From assembly GCA_902464485.1 (NCBI GenBank), contig CABQJJ010000065.1:1-9577 (forward strand): 9,577 nt of DNA, read 5' to 3'. Made by a program: the position numbers and the translations under genes. Origin of the DNA: an uncultured Collinsella sp. Lineage in GTDB: Bacteria > Actinomycetota > Coriobacteriia > Coriobacteriales > Coriobacteriaceae. Shown here one piece after another: positions 1 through 6,296 of this stretch (position 1 is its first letter; every line of letters begins with the position of its first letter). The notes beneath the pieces were generated by a model. It had not been told where the DNA came from and made no database searches. It saw nothing but the letters and a program-made list of their open reading frames with translations.

Positions 1-415
1 GAATCTTGAGCGTAGAACCCTTAACCTCGGCCAGATTTTGGGTTGCCGCATCGAAGGCAACGGTCCCCGTTGCCACACGCCCGCTTTCAATTACGCGCAC
101 CGGCCCGCCGGAGACGTGTTTGATCTCGACCGTGCCCGACGTCACGTCCAAGTCAAGCGATGTGAACGCGTCGGCATCAAACGTTTCGCTCGAAAGCTGT
201 TGAGGCCGAGCGGAATAGTTACCGCTACCCAAAAGATCGTCCTCGTCAACCGCATCGTCCATACCAGACAAGCCGGATACAACATCGTCGAGATTCCACG
301 GACCATCAAAATGAATCAATATCCGCGAAATGCCACAGACAAGCCCGATGATGAGCACAAACGCTCCGATGCCGACGCCCAGGCGCAGCTTGGATTCATG
401 CGAAAGCTTCATCAT
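1..415 (-). CDS. DUF4097-like membrane-anchored protein (partial, C-terminus off the left edge)
   Basis: Reading the minus strand from 415 gives an open frame of 138 codons to the window edge, so the C-terminus is missing. The start ATG at 415-413 overlaps the TGA stop of the regulator gene as ATGA, which indicates translational coupling; a second in-frame ATG follows directly. The N-terminus (MMKLSHESKLRLGVG) leads into one hydrophobic segment at about residues 12-30 (IGAFVLIIGLVCGISRILI), a membrane anchor or uncleaved signal. An acidic linker (about 50-62) follows, then beta-strand-like sequence such as FTSLDLDVTSGTVEIKHVSG. That pattern of short strands with 'Ld(v/i)xsGxVeI' matches the DUF4097 putative-adhesin beta-repeat family; the family call is inference from this pattern. 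These proteins are usually cell-envelope proteins of unknown function encoded beside a regulator, as here. Family moderately sure, function unknown. Confidence 0.7.
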   Translation of the reverse strand, partial: MMKLSHESKLRLGVGIGAFVLIIGLVCGISRILIHFDGPWNLDDVVSGLSGMDDAVDEDDLLGSGNYSARPQQLSSETFDADAFTSLDLDVTSGTVEIKHVSGGPVRVIESGRVATGTVAFDAATQNLAEVKGSTLKI

Positions 416-1134
416 TCGTCACCCTCTTTGGCACATGGCTCAGCGGTGGCCGCGGTAGCCACGTCAGCATCAGGTTCCGCAGAAGTATCCTTCCCCTGGG
501 CCTTGACCGCCACCGACGCCGAACCAACCTGAATATCCCCGCGCGCCCAATCGCCATCGAGCGCACGCGCCACCCAGTGATAGATGGGAATCGTGAAGAA
601 AATCAGCGCGGCAAAGGGGCCGGCGCCAAACAGGAACATCAGCAAAAAGAACAGCAGCCAGCACACAGCCCAGTACGGAAACGACTGGAACGGGCCCTTC
701 ACCGGAGTCGAGCCAACCGCGGTGCCACTCGTCGCCTGCGCCGTAGCGGCATTGGCGGCCTGCGCACTCCAGCTCGCCGCCTGCGCCGCCTTGGCCGCGG
801 CATCACTCGCCTGCGTAGCTGCCTCCGTGGCGCGCGCCGCCGCCTCGTGGGTGCGGGCACGTTCCGCCGCCTCCGCCTCGCGCTGACGGGCGCGGTCCTC
901 GTTCTCAAACTCAATATCGTCCTCAATCTCGTCGCTCGGATTGAGCAACTCGTCCAGGCTCACGCCATAGAGCTTGGCGAGCGAGATCAGGTTCTCGGTA
1001 TCGGGCGAGCTCTCCGCGCGCTCCCATTTACTGACCGCCTGGCGCGACAGCCCCAGTTTTCGCGCCAGCCCTTCTTGGCTAAAACCCTTGCTGCGACGAA
1101 GGTCGGCGAGCCGCTGCGCAGTTTCTACATTCAT
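412..1134 (-). CDS. XRE-family HTH regulator with C-terminal membrane segments
   Basis: This 240-aa protein begins with a classic Cro/C1-type helix-turn-helix at about residues 7-62, including GFSQEGLARKLGLSRQAVSKW and a DTENLISLAKLYGVSLDELL tail. An acidic linker (68-80) follows, then an alanine-rich, charged, probably helical stretch (81-135). Two hydrophobic segments lie at about 152-170 and 173-191 (YWAVCWLLFFLLMFLFG; FAALIFFTIPIYHWV), and the tail is hydrophilic. It is therefore probably a DNA-binding protein tethered to the inner face of the membrane. The start at 1134 is chosen because AGGAGG lies 4 nt upstream and the HTH begins at once; the longer in-frame start at 1383 would add 83 residues unlike any HTH protein. 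The stop overlaps the DUF4097-like start (ATGA), so the pair is probably one operon and the regulator may respond to envelope state (inference). Confidence 0.9.
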   Translation of the reverse strand: MNVETAQRLADLRRSKGFSQEGLARKLGLSRQAVSKWERAESSPDTENLISLAKLYGVSLDELLNPSDEIEDDIEFENEDRARQREAEAAERARTHEAAARATEAATQASDAAAKAAQAASWSAQAANAATAQATSGTAVGSTPVKGPFQSFPYWAVCWLLFFLLMFLFGAGPFAALIFFTIPIYHWVARALDGDWARGDIQVGSASVAVKAQGKDTSAEPDADVATAATAEPCAKEGDE

Positions 1135-1144
1135 GGTTCCTCCT
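1129..1144 (-). promoter_or_regulatory. Strong ribosome binding site of the XRE gene
   Basis: On the minus strand AGGAGG is followed by AACC and then ATG at 1134. This is the best Shine-Dalgarno match in the reading frame and is the reason for choosing the 240-aa start over the longer frame. Confidence 0.8.
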
Positions 1145-1237
1145 ATGTGATGCCAGCCGTGCCGCCGGACCGTTTTTGTTCTTAAGGCGCCTTGCACAGT
1201 TAAAAATCTATCCGCCACCGCCAAAAGCATGCCACCT

Positions 1238-1243
1238 ATTCTA
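1238..1243 (-). promoter_or_regulatory. Candidate -10 box for the XRE/DUF4097 operon
   Basis: TAGAAT on the minus strand matches TATAAT at five of six positions and would give a leader of about 95-100 nt before the XRE start. No convincing -35 box lies 16-19 bp upstream (the sequence there is GC-rich), so this is a weak call. TTGTCA at 1254-1259 is only 10 bp away, too close to pair with it. Confidence 0.25.
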
Positions 1244-1325
1244 GTGAGATTTTTGACAACCGGCGGTTGCGGGTGCATATGAGCTGCGGAAATGTGTCCA
1301 AACAAAGCAATGACCCGTAGCTTGG

Positions 1326-1355
1326 TTGTCCCCGTTGCAGCGTTAACGGTAGTAT
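1326..1355 (+). promoter_or_regulatory. Candidate sigma-70 promoter for the methyltransferase gene
   Basis: TTGTCC (1326-1331) and TAGTAT (1350-1355) are separated by 18 bp; each matches its consensus at four of six positions. Transcription would start near 1361-1363, downstream of the ATG at 1354 and upstream of the chosen GTG at 1402, which supports that start. An 8-bp palindrome CGTTAACG (1341-1348) lies between the boxes and could be an operator, though such a short palindrome may be chance. Confidence 0.4.
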
Positions 1356-1401
1356 GGTCGTACTGTTTATTCCGCATCGCCAACGGAGGGGGTTCCGCGC
1401 C

Positions 1402-2274
1402 GTGAACCGCGATTTCGCCTCATCGCTCATCCAGCTCAACAATACGTTCTATCGCGAGCACTCCGCCTCCTTTTCCGATACGCGCCAGGCCCCGTGGCCC
1501 GGCTGGGTGCGCACCATGGACATCGCGCTCGGACAGCTCGACGTCGCCACGATCGAGCATCCCGTCCGCGTCTTCGATCTTGCCTGCGGCAATATGCGAT
1601 TCGAGAACTTTGCCGCCGGCGGCGCACTTGCCGCCAAGGGCGTCGACGGCGCAAACCCCTCGGCAGATGCCAGCTGCCCCTTCGAGTTCTATGGCGTCGA
1701 CTCGTGCCAAGACCTGGCCATCGATGCACATGGCCACGCGCTGCGCATCCCCAACCTGCACTTCCAGGAACTCGACGTGCTCGATGCCCTCATGAGGCTC
1801 AACCCCGCCGAGACACCCGACGTGCTTTTCGACGCCCCGCTCGCCGACATCTCGGTCTGCTTTGGCTTTATGCACCACGTGCCGTCGTGCGAGTACCGCG
1901 TACGCGTGCTCGACGCCCTGGTGCGCCAGACGCGCCCGGGCGGCATCATCGCCATCAGCTTTTGGGAGTTTATGAACGACGAGCGCATGGCGCGCAAGGC
2001 TGTTCGTGCCGAAGCCCGCGCCGAGCTCACCCCGCCGTTTGAGGGTTACGATTCCGCGCAGTTTGAAGCCGGCGACCACCTCATTGGTTGGCAAAACGAC
2101 CGCCACGCCTACCGCTATTGCCATCACTTTGACGATCAGCAGATCACCGACCTGGTGCGCGGCGTGCGTACGTTCTACAAGAGTGGCGAGGTCCCCGTGC
2201 GCGAGCTTGAGCGCTTCCATGCCGACGGTCGAAGCGGCGAGCTCAACCGCTATGTGATTCTCAAGCGTCTGTAG
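1402..2274 (+). CDS. Class I SAM-dependent methyltransferase, Trm9/ALKBH8-like
   Basis: This 290-aa protein has a Rossmann methyltransferase core. Motif I is VFDLACGNMRFE (57-68), the motif II acidic residue is D100 in FYGVDS, the later strand is DISVCFGFMHHVP (149-161), and the post-motif is RPGGIIAISFWEF (178-190). The N-terminus FYREHSASFSDTRQAPWPGW (16-35) resembles the 'VYxxIAxxFSxTRxxPWP' opening of yeast Trm9, a tRNA wobble-uridine methyltransferase. HAYRYCHHFDDQQITDL (235-251) resembles its C-terminal 'YxHxF' region. A Trm9-like tRNA role is inference; small-molecule or protein substrates cannot be excluded. The GTG start at 1402 follows GGAGGG at 1385-1390 by 11 nt, slightly long. 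The ATG at 1354 would lie inside the likely promoter. The next gene encodes another tRNA methyltransferase in the same direction. Confidence 0.85.
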   Translation: MNRDFASSLIQLNNTFYREHSASFSDTRQAPWPGWVRTMDIALGQLDVATIEHPVRVFDLACGNMRFENFAAGGALAAKGVDGANPSADASCPFEFYGVDSCQDLAIDAHGHALRIPNLHFQELDVLDALMRLNPAETPDVLFDAPLADISVCFGFMHHVPSCEYRVRVLDALVRQTRPGGIIAISFWEFMNDERMARKAVRAEARAELTPPFEGYDSAQFEAGDHLIGWQNDRHAYRYCHHFDDQQITDLVRGVRTFYKSGEVPVRELERFHADGRSGELNRYVILKRL

Positions 2275-2277
2275 GCG

Positions 2278-2295
2278 TCAGCGACTCGTCGCTGA
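2278..2295. repeat. Inverted repeat just after the methyltransferase stop
   Basis: TCAGCGAC-TC-GTCGCTGA forms perfect 8-bp arms starting 3 bp after the stop codon. It is not followed by a T-run, so it is at best a weak or factor-assisted terminator, or a 3'-end stabilising hairpin. Confidence 0.45.
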
Positions 2296-2301
2296 GCCGC
2301 A

Positions 2302-2314
2302 CCGAAATTTTCGG
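2302..2314. repeat. Small palindrome CCGAAA-T-TTTCGG in the methyltransferase-trmB gap
   Basis: A perfect 6-bp inverted repeat around one central base lies between the two methyltransferase genes. It may be a regulator site or a second short hairpin; nothing else supports either reading. No good sigma-70 promoter for trmB was seen in this 112-bp gap, so readthrough from the upstream gene is possible. Confidence 0.3.
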
Positions 2315-2386
2315 GCAAATCGCCCCCTTCTAACCCATCGCCGGAACGTGCAGCCATGCGTTCCATACTTATGACCAAGGAGCCTC

Positions 2387-3268
2387 ATGGGAGCCGTCCA
2401 CGTTCGCACGCCAAAGAACTTTGTGCTCGAAGAGCGCCTGGAGCGCTACGCCGATGCGATCGAGACGAGCCCCGAGGCCTATGCCGGAGATTGGCGCAAG
2501 GCTTGCGCGCCAGTTGGCAGCAAGCCCTTCGAACACCTTCACCTGGATCTTGGCTGCGGCAAGGGAACGTACCTTGTAGAACGCGCGGCCCACGAGCCAA
2601 ACACCCTCTTTATCGGTATGGACCAGGAGCCCATCTGCATCGCCTATGCCGCCCAGAAGATCTGCGAGCAGGAGCTGCCCAATGCGCTCGTGCTGCCCCG
2701 AGGCGCCGCATCGCTGCCGCGGCTGTTTGCCTCAGGCGAGCTCGATGCCATCACCATCAACTTTCCCACGCCGCAACCCAAGGCCAAGTACGCCAAAAAA
2801 CGACTCGTCCATGTCGACCATCTGATGCTCTACCGCCCGCTCTTTGCAGCCGGCGCTACCGTCACGCTGCGAACCGACAGCAAGCCACTGCGCGACTACG
2901 CCCTGGGGCAGTTTGCCGCGGCAGGCTACGACACACTTTGGGTAAGCGACGACGTTCGCCGCGACCATCCCGAGCATCCCGAGACCGAATACGAGCGCCG
3001 CACGCGCGAGATGGGTGCCGCCGTCTATGGCATTTGCGCCACTCCCGACACGCTGCCCAGCGATGAACAGCTCCAAGCGGGCCGCGTGCAGGAGCAAAGT
3101 CTTGCCTGCTACCTGCCCGATAACCTCGATGAGCTCACCTATGTACCTCTGGGCATGGAAGAGGCCGTCGAGAACTTTAAAAACCGCGCCCGCAAGGGCA
3201 AGAAGCGCTTACCGCAGGAGTCCCAGGGGCCTCTGATGGTCGCAGCTTCGGCAAACAAGCGCAAATAG
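2387..3268 (+). CDS. trmB: TrmB-like tRNA (guanine-46-N7)-methyltransferase
   Basis: This 293-aa SAM-dependent methyltransferase would act on G46 in the variable loop of cytoplasmic tRNAs. Visible TrmB features are the SAM loop HLDLGCGKGTYL (52-63), FIGMDQE (75-81) and the substrate-strand motif INFPTPQPKAKYAKKRL (124-140). LRTDSKPLRDYA (161-172) carries the conserved Asp at D164. PETEYERRTREMGAAVYGI (198-216) matches the family's 'TxYExR...G..vY' end. The usual motif is FPDPW.K; here it is FPTPQPK, so the Asp annotated as active site in E. coli TrmB is Thr128 and the Trp is Gln, while Lys132 is kept. About 70 residues follow the usual C-terminus and end in a basic tail, so the protein is longer than typical TrmB (about 215-240 aa). 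AAGGAG lies 4 nt before the ATG. Family call firm; catalytic competence less certain. Confidence 0.85.
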   Translation: MGAVHVRTPKNFVLEERLERYADAIETSPEAYAGDWRKACAPVGSKPFEHLHLDLGCGKGTYLVERAAHEPNTLFIGMDQEPICIAYAAQKICEQELPNALVLPRGAASLPRLFASGELDAITINFPTPQPKAKYAKKRLVHVDHLMLYRPLFAAGATVTLRTDSKPLRDYALGQFAAAGYDTLWVSDDVRRDHPEHPETEYERRTREMGAAVYGICATPDTLPSDEQLQAGRVQEQSLACYLPDNLDELTYVPLGMEEAVENFKNRARKGKKRLPQESQGPLMVAASANKRK

Positions 3269-3291
3269 GCGCCAGCAAACGTCCCTCAAAT

Positions 3292-3414
3292 CTAAGTGAG
3301 TAGACTTTTTTGCAATAGCCAAGCACAGCCCGCATAACCAATACTAAAACCGCAGGTAGAGCCCTTGCGCAAAAGCCATGTGCTCGCGATATTGCAAAAA
3401 GTCTACTCACTTAG
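3292..3414. repeat. 123-bp element with 25/26-bp terminal inverted repeats
   Basis: The left arm (3292-3317) starts CTAAGTGAGTAGAC, continues with six T and ends GCAATA. The right arm (3390-3414) is its reverse complement except for one fewer A in the homopolymer. Inside the arms a second short match, AGCACA (3322-3327) against TGTGCT (3379-3384), extends the stem after a 4/5-nt interruption. The loop of about 50 nt holds TTGCGCAA (3365-3372). No target-site duplication is evident at the ends. It could be a MITE-like non-autonomous element, a pair of inverted regulator sites, or a structured leader or terminator. It holds no convincing gene. Confidence 0.8.
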
Positions 3415-3475
3415 CTGGCAACTGCACCAAACGGCTGGGCAGAACGCCCATTTCCTGCATTTTCTTGCCTGCGAA

Positions 3476-3502
3476 CGCATCGATGCGACGCTACGCCATA
3501 AT
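3476..3502 (+). promoter_or_regulatory. Candidate helicase promoter region: palindrome plus -10 box
   Basis: CATAAT (3497-3502) matches the -10 consensus at five of six positions and lies 33 bp before the helicase ATG. Upstream is a perfect 12-bp palindrome, CGCATCGATGCG (3476-3487), which could be an operator. No good -35 at 16-18 bp was found. The rest of the spacer between the inverted-repeat element and the gene shows nothing else. Confidence 0.35.
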
Positions 3503-3535
3503 AGTTGGCGGACAATCGCGAGAGAAAGCAAACAC

Positions 3536-6217
3536 ATGGCACAGACCAAGACAGATACCGCCGCCGGCACCGTCTCCGGCGCCGGGGCCGCCAGCTCATT
3601 CTCGGGCGGCACGGGAACCGAAGCTGAGTTCGGCTCGCTCGGTGCGCTCTCCCCCACCTGGTGGGAGCCCGAGGACGGCAGCGAGCCCGAACCATGGCTC
3701 ACGCCTGATCAGGCCTTCGAACGCTTCTTTGAATGGACGAGCGACCGTGGCATTGAACTGTGGGATCACCAAGAAGAGGCCCTCATGGACCTGGCTGCCG
3801 GCGATCACGTCATTTTGGGCACACCGACCGGATCGGGTAAATCGCTCGTCGCGCTGGGCATGCTCTTTATGGGCATGGCGCAGGGCAAGCGCTGCTATTA
3901 CACGGCCCCCATCAAGGCCCTGGTCAGCGAAAAGTTCTTCGACCTGGTGCAGGTACTCGGCCGCGATAACGTCGGCATGATTACCGGCGATACGCATATC
4001 AACACCAAGGCGCCCGTCATCTGCTGCACGGCCGAAATCCTTGCCAACGATGCGCTGCGCGAGGGCGAGGGCGCCGATGTGGGCTGCGTGGCCATGGACG
4101 AGTTCCACTACTTTACCGACCCCGACCGCGGCTGGGCCTGGCAGGTGCCGCTGCTCACCCTGCCCCACACGCAGTTTATGCTCATGAGCGCCACGCTCGG
4201 CGATGTCACCGCCATCGCCGCCTCGCTCGAGGAGCACACCGGCGCTGCTTGCGACCTGGTTGTCGACGCCCCGCGTCCTGTTCCGCTGAGCTACGACTAT
4301 GTGACAACCTCCCTCGAGGGCACGGTCGAGCTCGCCATGCGCCGCGGCGAGGCCCCGCTCTACATCGTGCACTTTAGCCAGGATGCCGCCCTTGCGACAG
4401 CACAGTCGCTCGCCAATTTTGGCATCGCCAGCAAGGAGCAACGCGAGGCCATTAAGGAAGCGGCAAAGGGAACGAGCTTCTCGACGGCCTTTGGCAAGAT
4501 TCTCAAGCGCCTGCTTGGATGCGGCGTCGGCGTGCACCATGCTGGCATGTTGCCGCGCTATCGTCTGCTGGTCGAGCGTTTGGCGCAGCAGGGCCTACTG
4601 CCCGTCATTTGCGGCACCGACACACTCGGCGTCGGCATCAACGTGCCCATCCACACCGTGGTGCTCACCGCGCTTACCAAGTTCGATGGCTACAAGATGC
4701 GTCGCCTGCGCGCCCGCGAGTTCCATCAGATTGCCGGTCGCGCCGGTCGCTCAGGCTTCGATACCGAGGGCATGGTCATCGCCGAGGCGCCGGAGCACGA
4801 GATCGAGAATGCCAAGCTTATGGCCAAGGCGGGCGACGACCCCAAGAAGCTCCGCAAGATTAAAAAGAAGAAGGCCCCCGAGGGCTTTGTCACCTGGAAC
4901 AAGCAGACCTTTGAGCGCCTGATCGAGACGCAGCCCGAAACGCTCAAGCCGCGCCTGCGCATCACACACTCCATGGTGATTAGCGTGGTCGAGCAGGGCG
5001 GCGATGCCCGCGCCCGCGTACACGATCTCATCGAGACGAGCCTGCAGACTCCCGAGGAAAAGGCTAAGCTCGAAGTTCGCGCCGACGAAATCTTCGCCAC
5101 GCTCATCGACTCCGGCGTCGTCGTGCGCACCGAGGTGCCGCCCGTGCCCGACGCCCCGACTGACGCCGCGCCGGACATCGACTATGCACTGACGGTCGAT
5201 CTGCCCGAGGACTTTGCACTCGATCAGCCGCTCTCGCCGTTCTTGCTTGCCGCATTGGAGCTGCTCGATCCCGAGAGCGAGACCTATACCATGGACCTGA
5301 TCTCGATGGTCGAGGCAACGCTCGAGGATCCCAAGCAGGTATTGCGCGCACAGGAGCGCGCCGCGCGCGACCGAGCGATGGCCGAGATGAAAGCCGACGG
5401 CATCGAATATGAGGAGCGCTTGGAGCGCATTCAGGACGTCACGTACGAAAAGCCGCTCGAGGATTTGCTCGACGCCGCTTTTGACAAGTACTGCCAGGAA
5501 GTACCCTGGGCAAACGACTACCAGCTCTCTCCCAAGAGCGTCCTGCGCGATATGCTGGAAAGCGCGAGCGATTTTAAGGGCTACATTCAAAAGCTCGGCA
5601 TCGCCCGCTCCGAAGGCATTTTGCTGCGCTACCTGGCAGAGGCCTACCGTTCGCTCGATCGCACCGTGCCCATCGAGAAGCGCGACGAGCGCCTGCGCGA
5701 CATCATCTCGTGGCTGGGCTTTGTGGTGCGCTCGGTGGACTCGAGCCTGGTGGACGAATGGGAGAACGCCGGCAACCCGGCAGCCCTCGACGCCGCGCCG
5801 CCGCAGGGCATCGACGAGGTCGTTGCGGACCGTCGCGGCTGCACGCTGTTGGTGCGCAACGCGCTCTTCCGCCGCGTGACTCTTGCCGCCCGCGAGCATG
5901 TGCGCGACCTGGGCGAACTCGACGACGACTGGGGCATGAGCGAGATCCGCTGGCAAAAGGCTCTCGATGCCTACCACGAACAACACGAGGAGATCCTCAC
6001 CGACGGAGATGCCCGCAGCGCCGCGATGTTTTCCATCGACGAGTCCGACGAGAAGACCGCGCACGTATGGCACGTGCACCAGATCTTTGCCGACGAGGAT
6101 GGCGACCACGACTTTGGCATCATGGGCGATGTCGATCTGGACGCCACGCAGGACGGCGGCGAGGTCATCTTCAAAAACTACCGTGTCGGCTTTATCGAGG
6201 ACCTGCTCGAGAACTAG
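3536..6217 (+). CDS. Superfamily II DEAD/DEAH-box RNA helicase (Ski2-like, DUF3516-type C-terminus)
   Basis: This 893-aa protein shows the full helicase motif set: Q-like LWDHQEEAL (75-83), Walker A GTPTGSGKS (95-103), Ia PIKALVSEK (125-133), the Walker B box DEFH (188-191), SAT (218-220), motif V VICGTDTLGVGIN (357-369) and motif VI QIAGRAGRSG (398-407). The layout, with DEFH and 'HHAGMLP' (334-340), is that of Ski2/Mtr4-like RNA helicases. The roughly 470 residues after motif VI resemble the DUF3516 region found behind such helicases in actinobacteria; that is recalled, not searched. It probably unwinds RNA in turnover or ribosome work (inference). The first 50 residues are Ala/Gly/Thr-rich and probably disordered. 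The start at 3536 is uncertain: its ribosome binding site (GAGAGAAAG) is weak, but the frame upstream runs into the inverted-repeat element and encodes nothing helicase-like. Confidence 0.93.
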   Translation: MAQTKTDTAAGTVSGAGAASSFSGGTGTEAEFGSLGALSPTWWEPEDGSEPEPWLTPDQAFERFFEWTSDRGIELWDHQEEALMDLAAGDHVILGTPTGSGKSLVALGMLFMGMAQGKRCYYTAPIKALVSEKFFDLVQVLGRDNVGMITGDTHINTKAPVICCTAEILANDALREGEGADVGCVAMDEFHYFTDPDRGWAWQVPLLTLPHTQFMLMSATLGDVTAIAASLEEHTGAACDLVVDAPRPVPLSYDYVTTSLEGTVELAMRRGEAPLYIVHFSQDAALATAQSLANFGIASKEQREAIKEAAKGTSFSTAFGKILKRLLGCGVGVHHAGMLPRYRLLVERLAQQGLLPVICGTDTLGVGINVPIHTVVLTALTKFDGYKMRRLRAREFHQIAGRAGRSGFDTEGMVIAEAPEHEIENAKLMAKAGDDPKKLRKIKKKKAPEGFVTWNKQTFERLIETQPETLKPRLRITHSMVISVVEQGGDARARVHDLIETSLQTPEEKAKLEVRADEIFATLIDSGVVVRTEVPPVPDAPTDAAPDIDYALTVDLPEDFALDQPLSPFLLAALELLDPESETYTMDLISMVEATLEDPKQVLRAQERAARDRAMAEMKADGIEYEERLERIQDVTYEKPLEDLLDAAFDKYCQEVPWANDYQLSPKSVLRDMLESASDFKGYIQKLGIARSEGILLRYLAEAYRSLDRTVPIEKRDERLRDIISWLGFVVRSVDSSLVDEWENAGNPAALDAAPPQGIDEVVADRRGCTLLVRNALFRRVTLAAREHVRDLGELDDDWGMSEIRWQKALDAYHEQHEEILTDGDARSAAMFSIDESDEKTAHVWHVHQIFADEDGDHDFGIMGDVDLDATQDGGEVIFKNYRVGFIEDLLEN

Positions 6218-6239
6218 CCGAACAGAATGGGACGAAACG

Positions 6240-6279
6240 AAGCGGGGTCGCTGGCAACATCGCCAGCGGCCCCGCTTTT
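6240..6279 (+). terminator. Intrinsic terminator between convergent genes, probably bidirectional
   Basis: AAGCGGGGTCGCTGGC (6240-6255) pairs with GCCAGCGGCCCCGCTT (6262-6277) over 16 bp with a single G-T wobble, around a 6-nt loop (AACATC). TTTT ends the structure on the plus side. It sits 22 bp after the helicase stop and 20 bp before the DUF2130 stop. On the minus strand the hairpin is followed by CGTTTCGT, a weaker T-run, so it probably serves both genes. Confidence 0.88.
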
Positions 6280-6296
6280 GCACTATCCGCTATGCC

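Noticed and set aside
577..1185. Plus-strand Arg/Leu-rich open frame of 202 codons opposite the XRE gene
   Set aside because: Arginine-rich translation without domain or ribosome binding site; the minus strand has a textbook HTH.
1135..1383. N-terminal extension of the XRE regulator to an ATG at 1383
   Set aside because: The added 83 residues match no HTH protein, cross the divergent promoter region, and AGGAGG sits at the internal start instead.
1420..2220. Minus-strand open frame of 266 codons opposite the methyltransferase
   Set aside because: Antisense shadow; the plus strand shows ordered SAM methyltransferase motifs.
3292..3414. Reading the inverted repeat as a simple intrinsic terminator of trmB
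   Set aside because: The T-run is inside the stem arm rather than after a GC-rich hairpin, and the loop is about 70 nt, unlike an intrinsic terminator.
3365..3535. N-terminal extension of the helicase into the inverted-repeat element
   Set aside because: The extra residues would be encoded partly by the repeat arm and show no helicase-like sequence; the -10 box at 3497 lies inside this stretch.
4751..6283. Long minus-strand open frame (510 codons) across the helicase gene
   Set aside because: It is the antisense of a gene with a complete helicase motif set; the translation shows no domain, and such frames are common opposite GC-rich genes.
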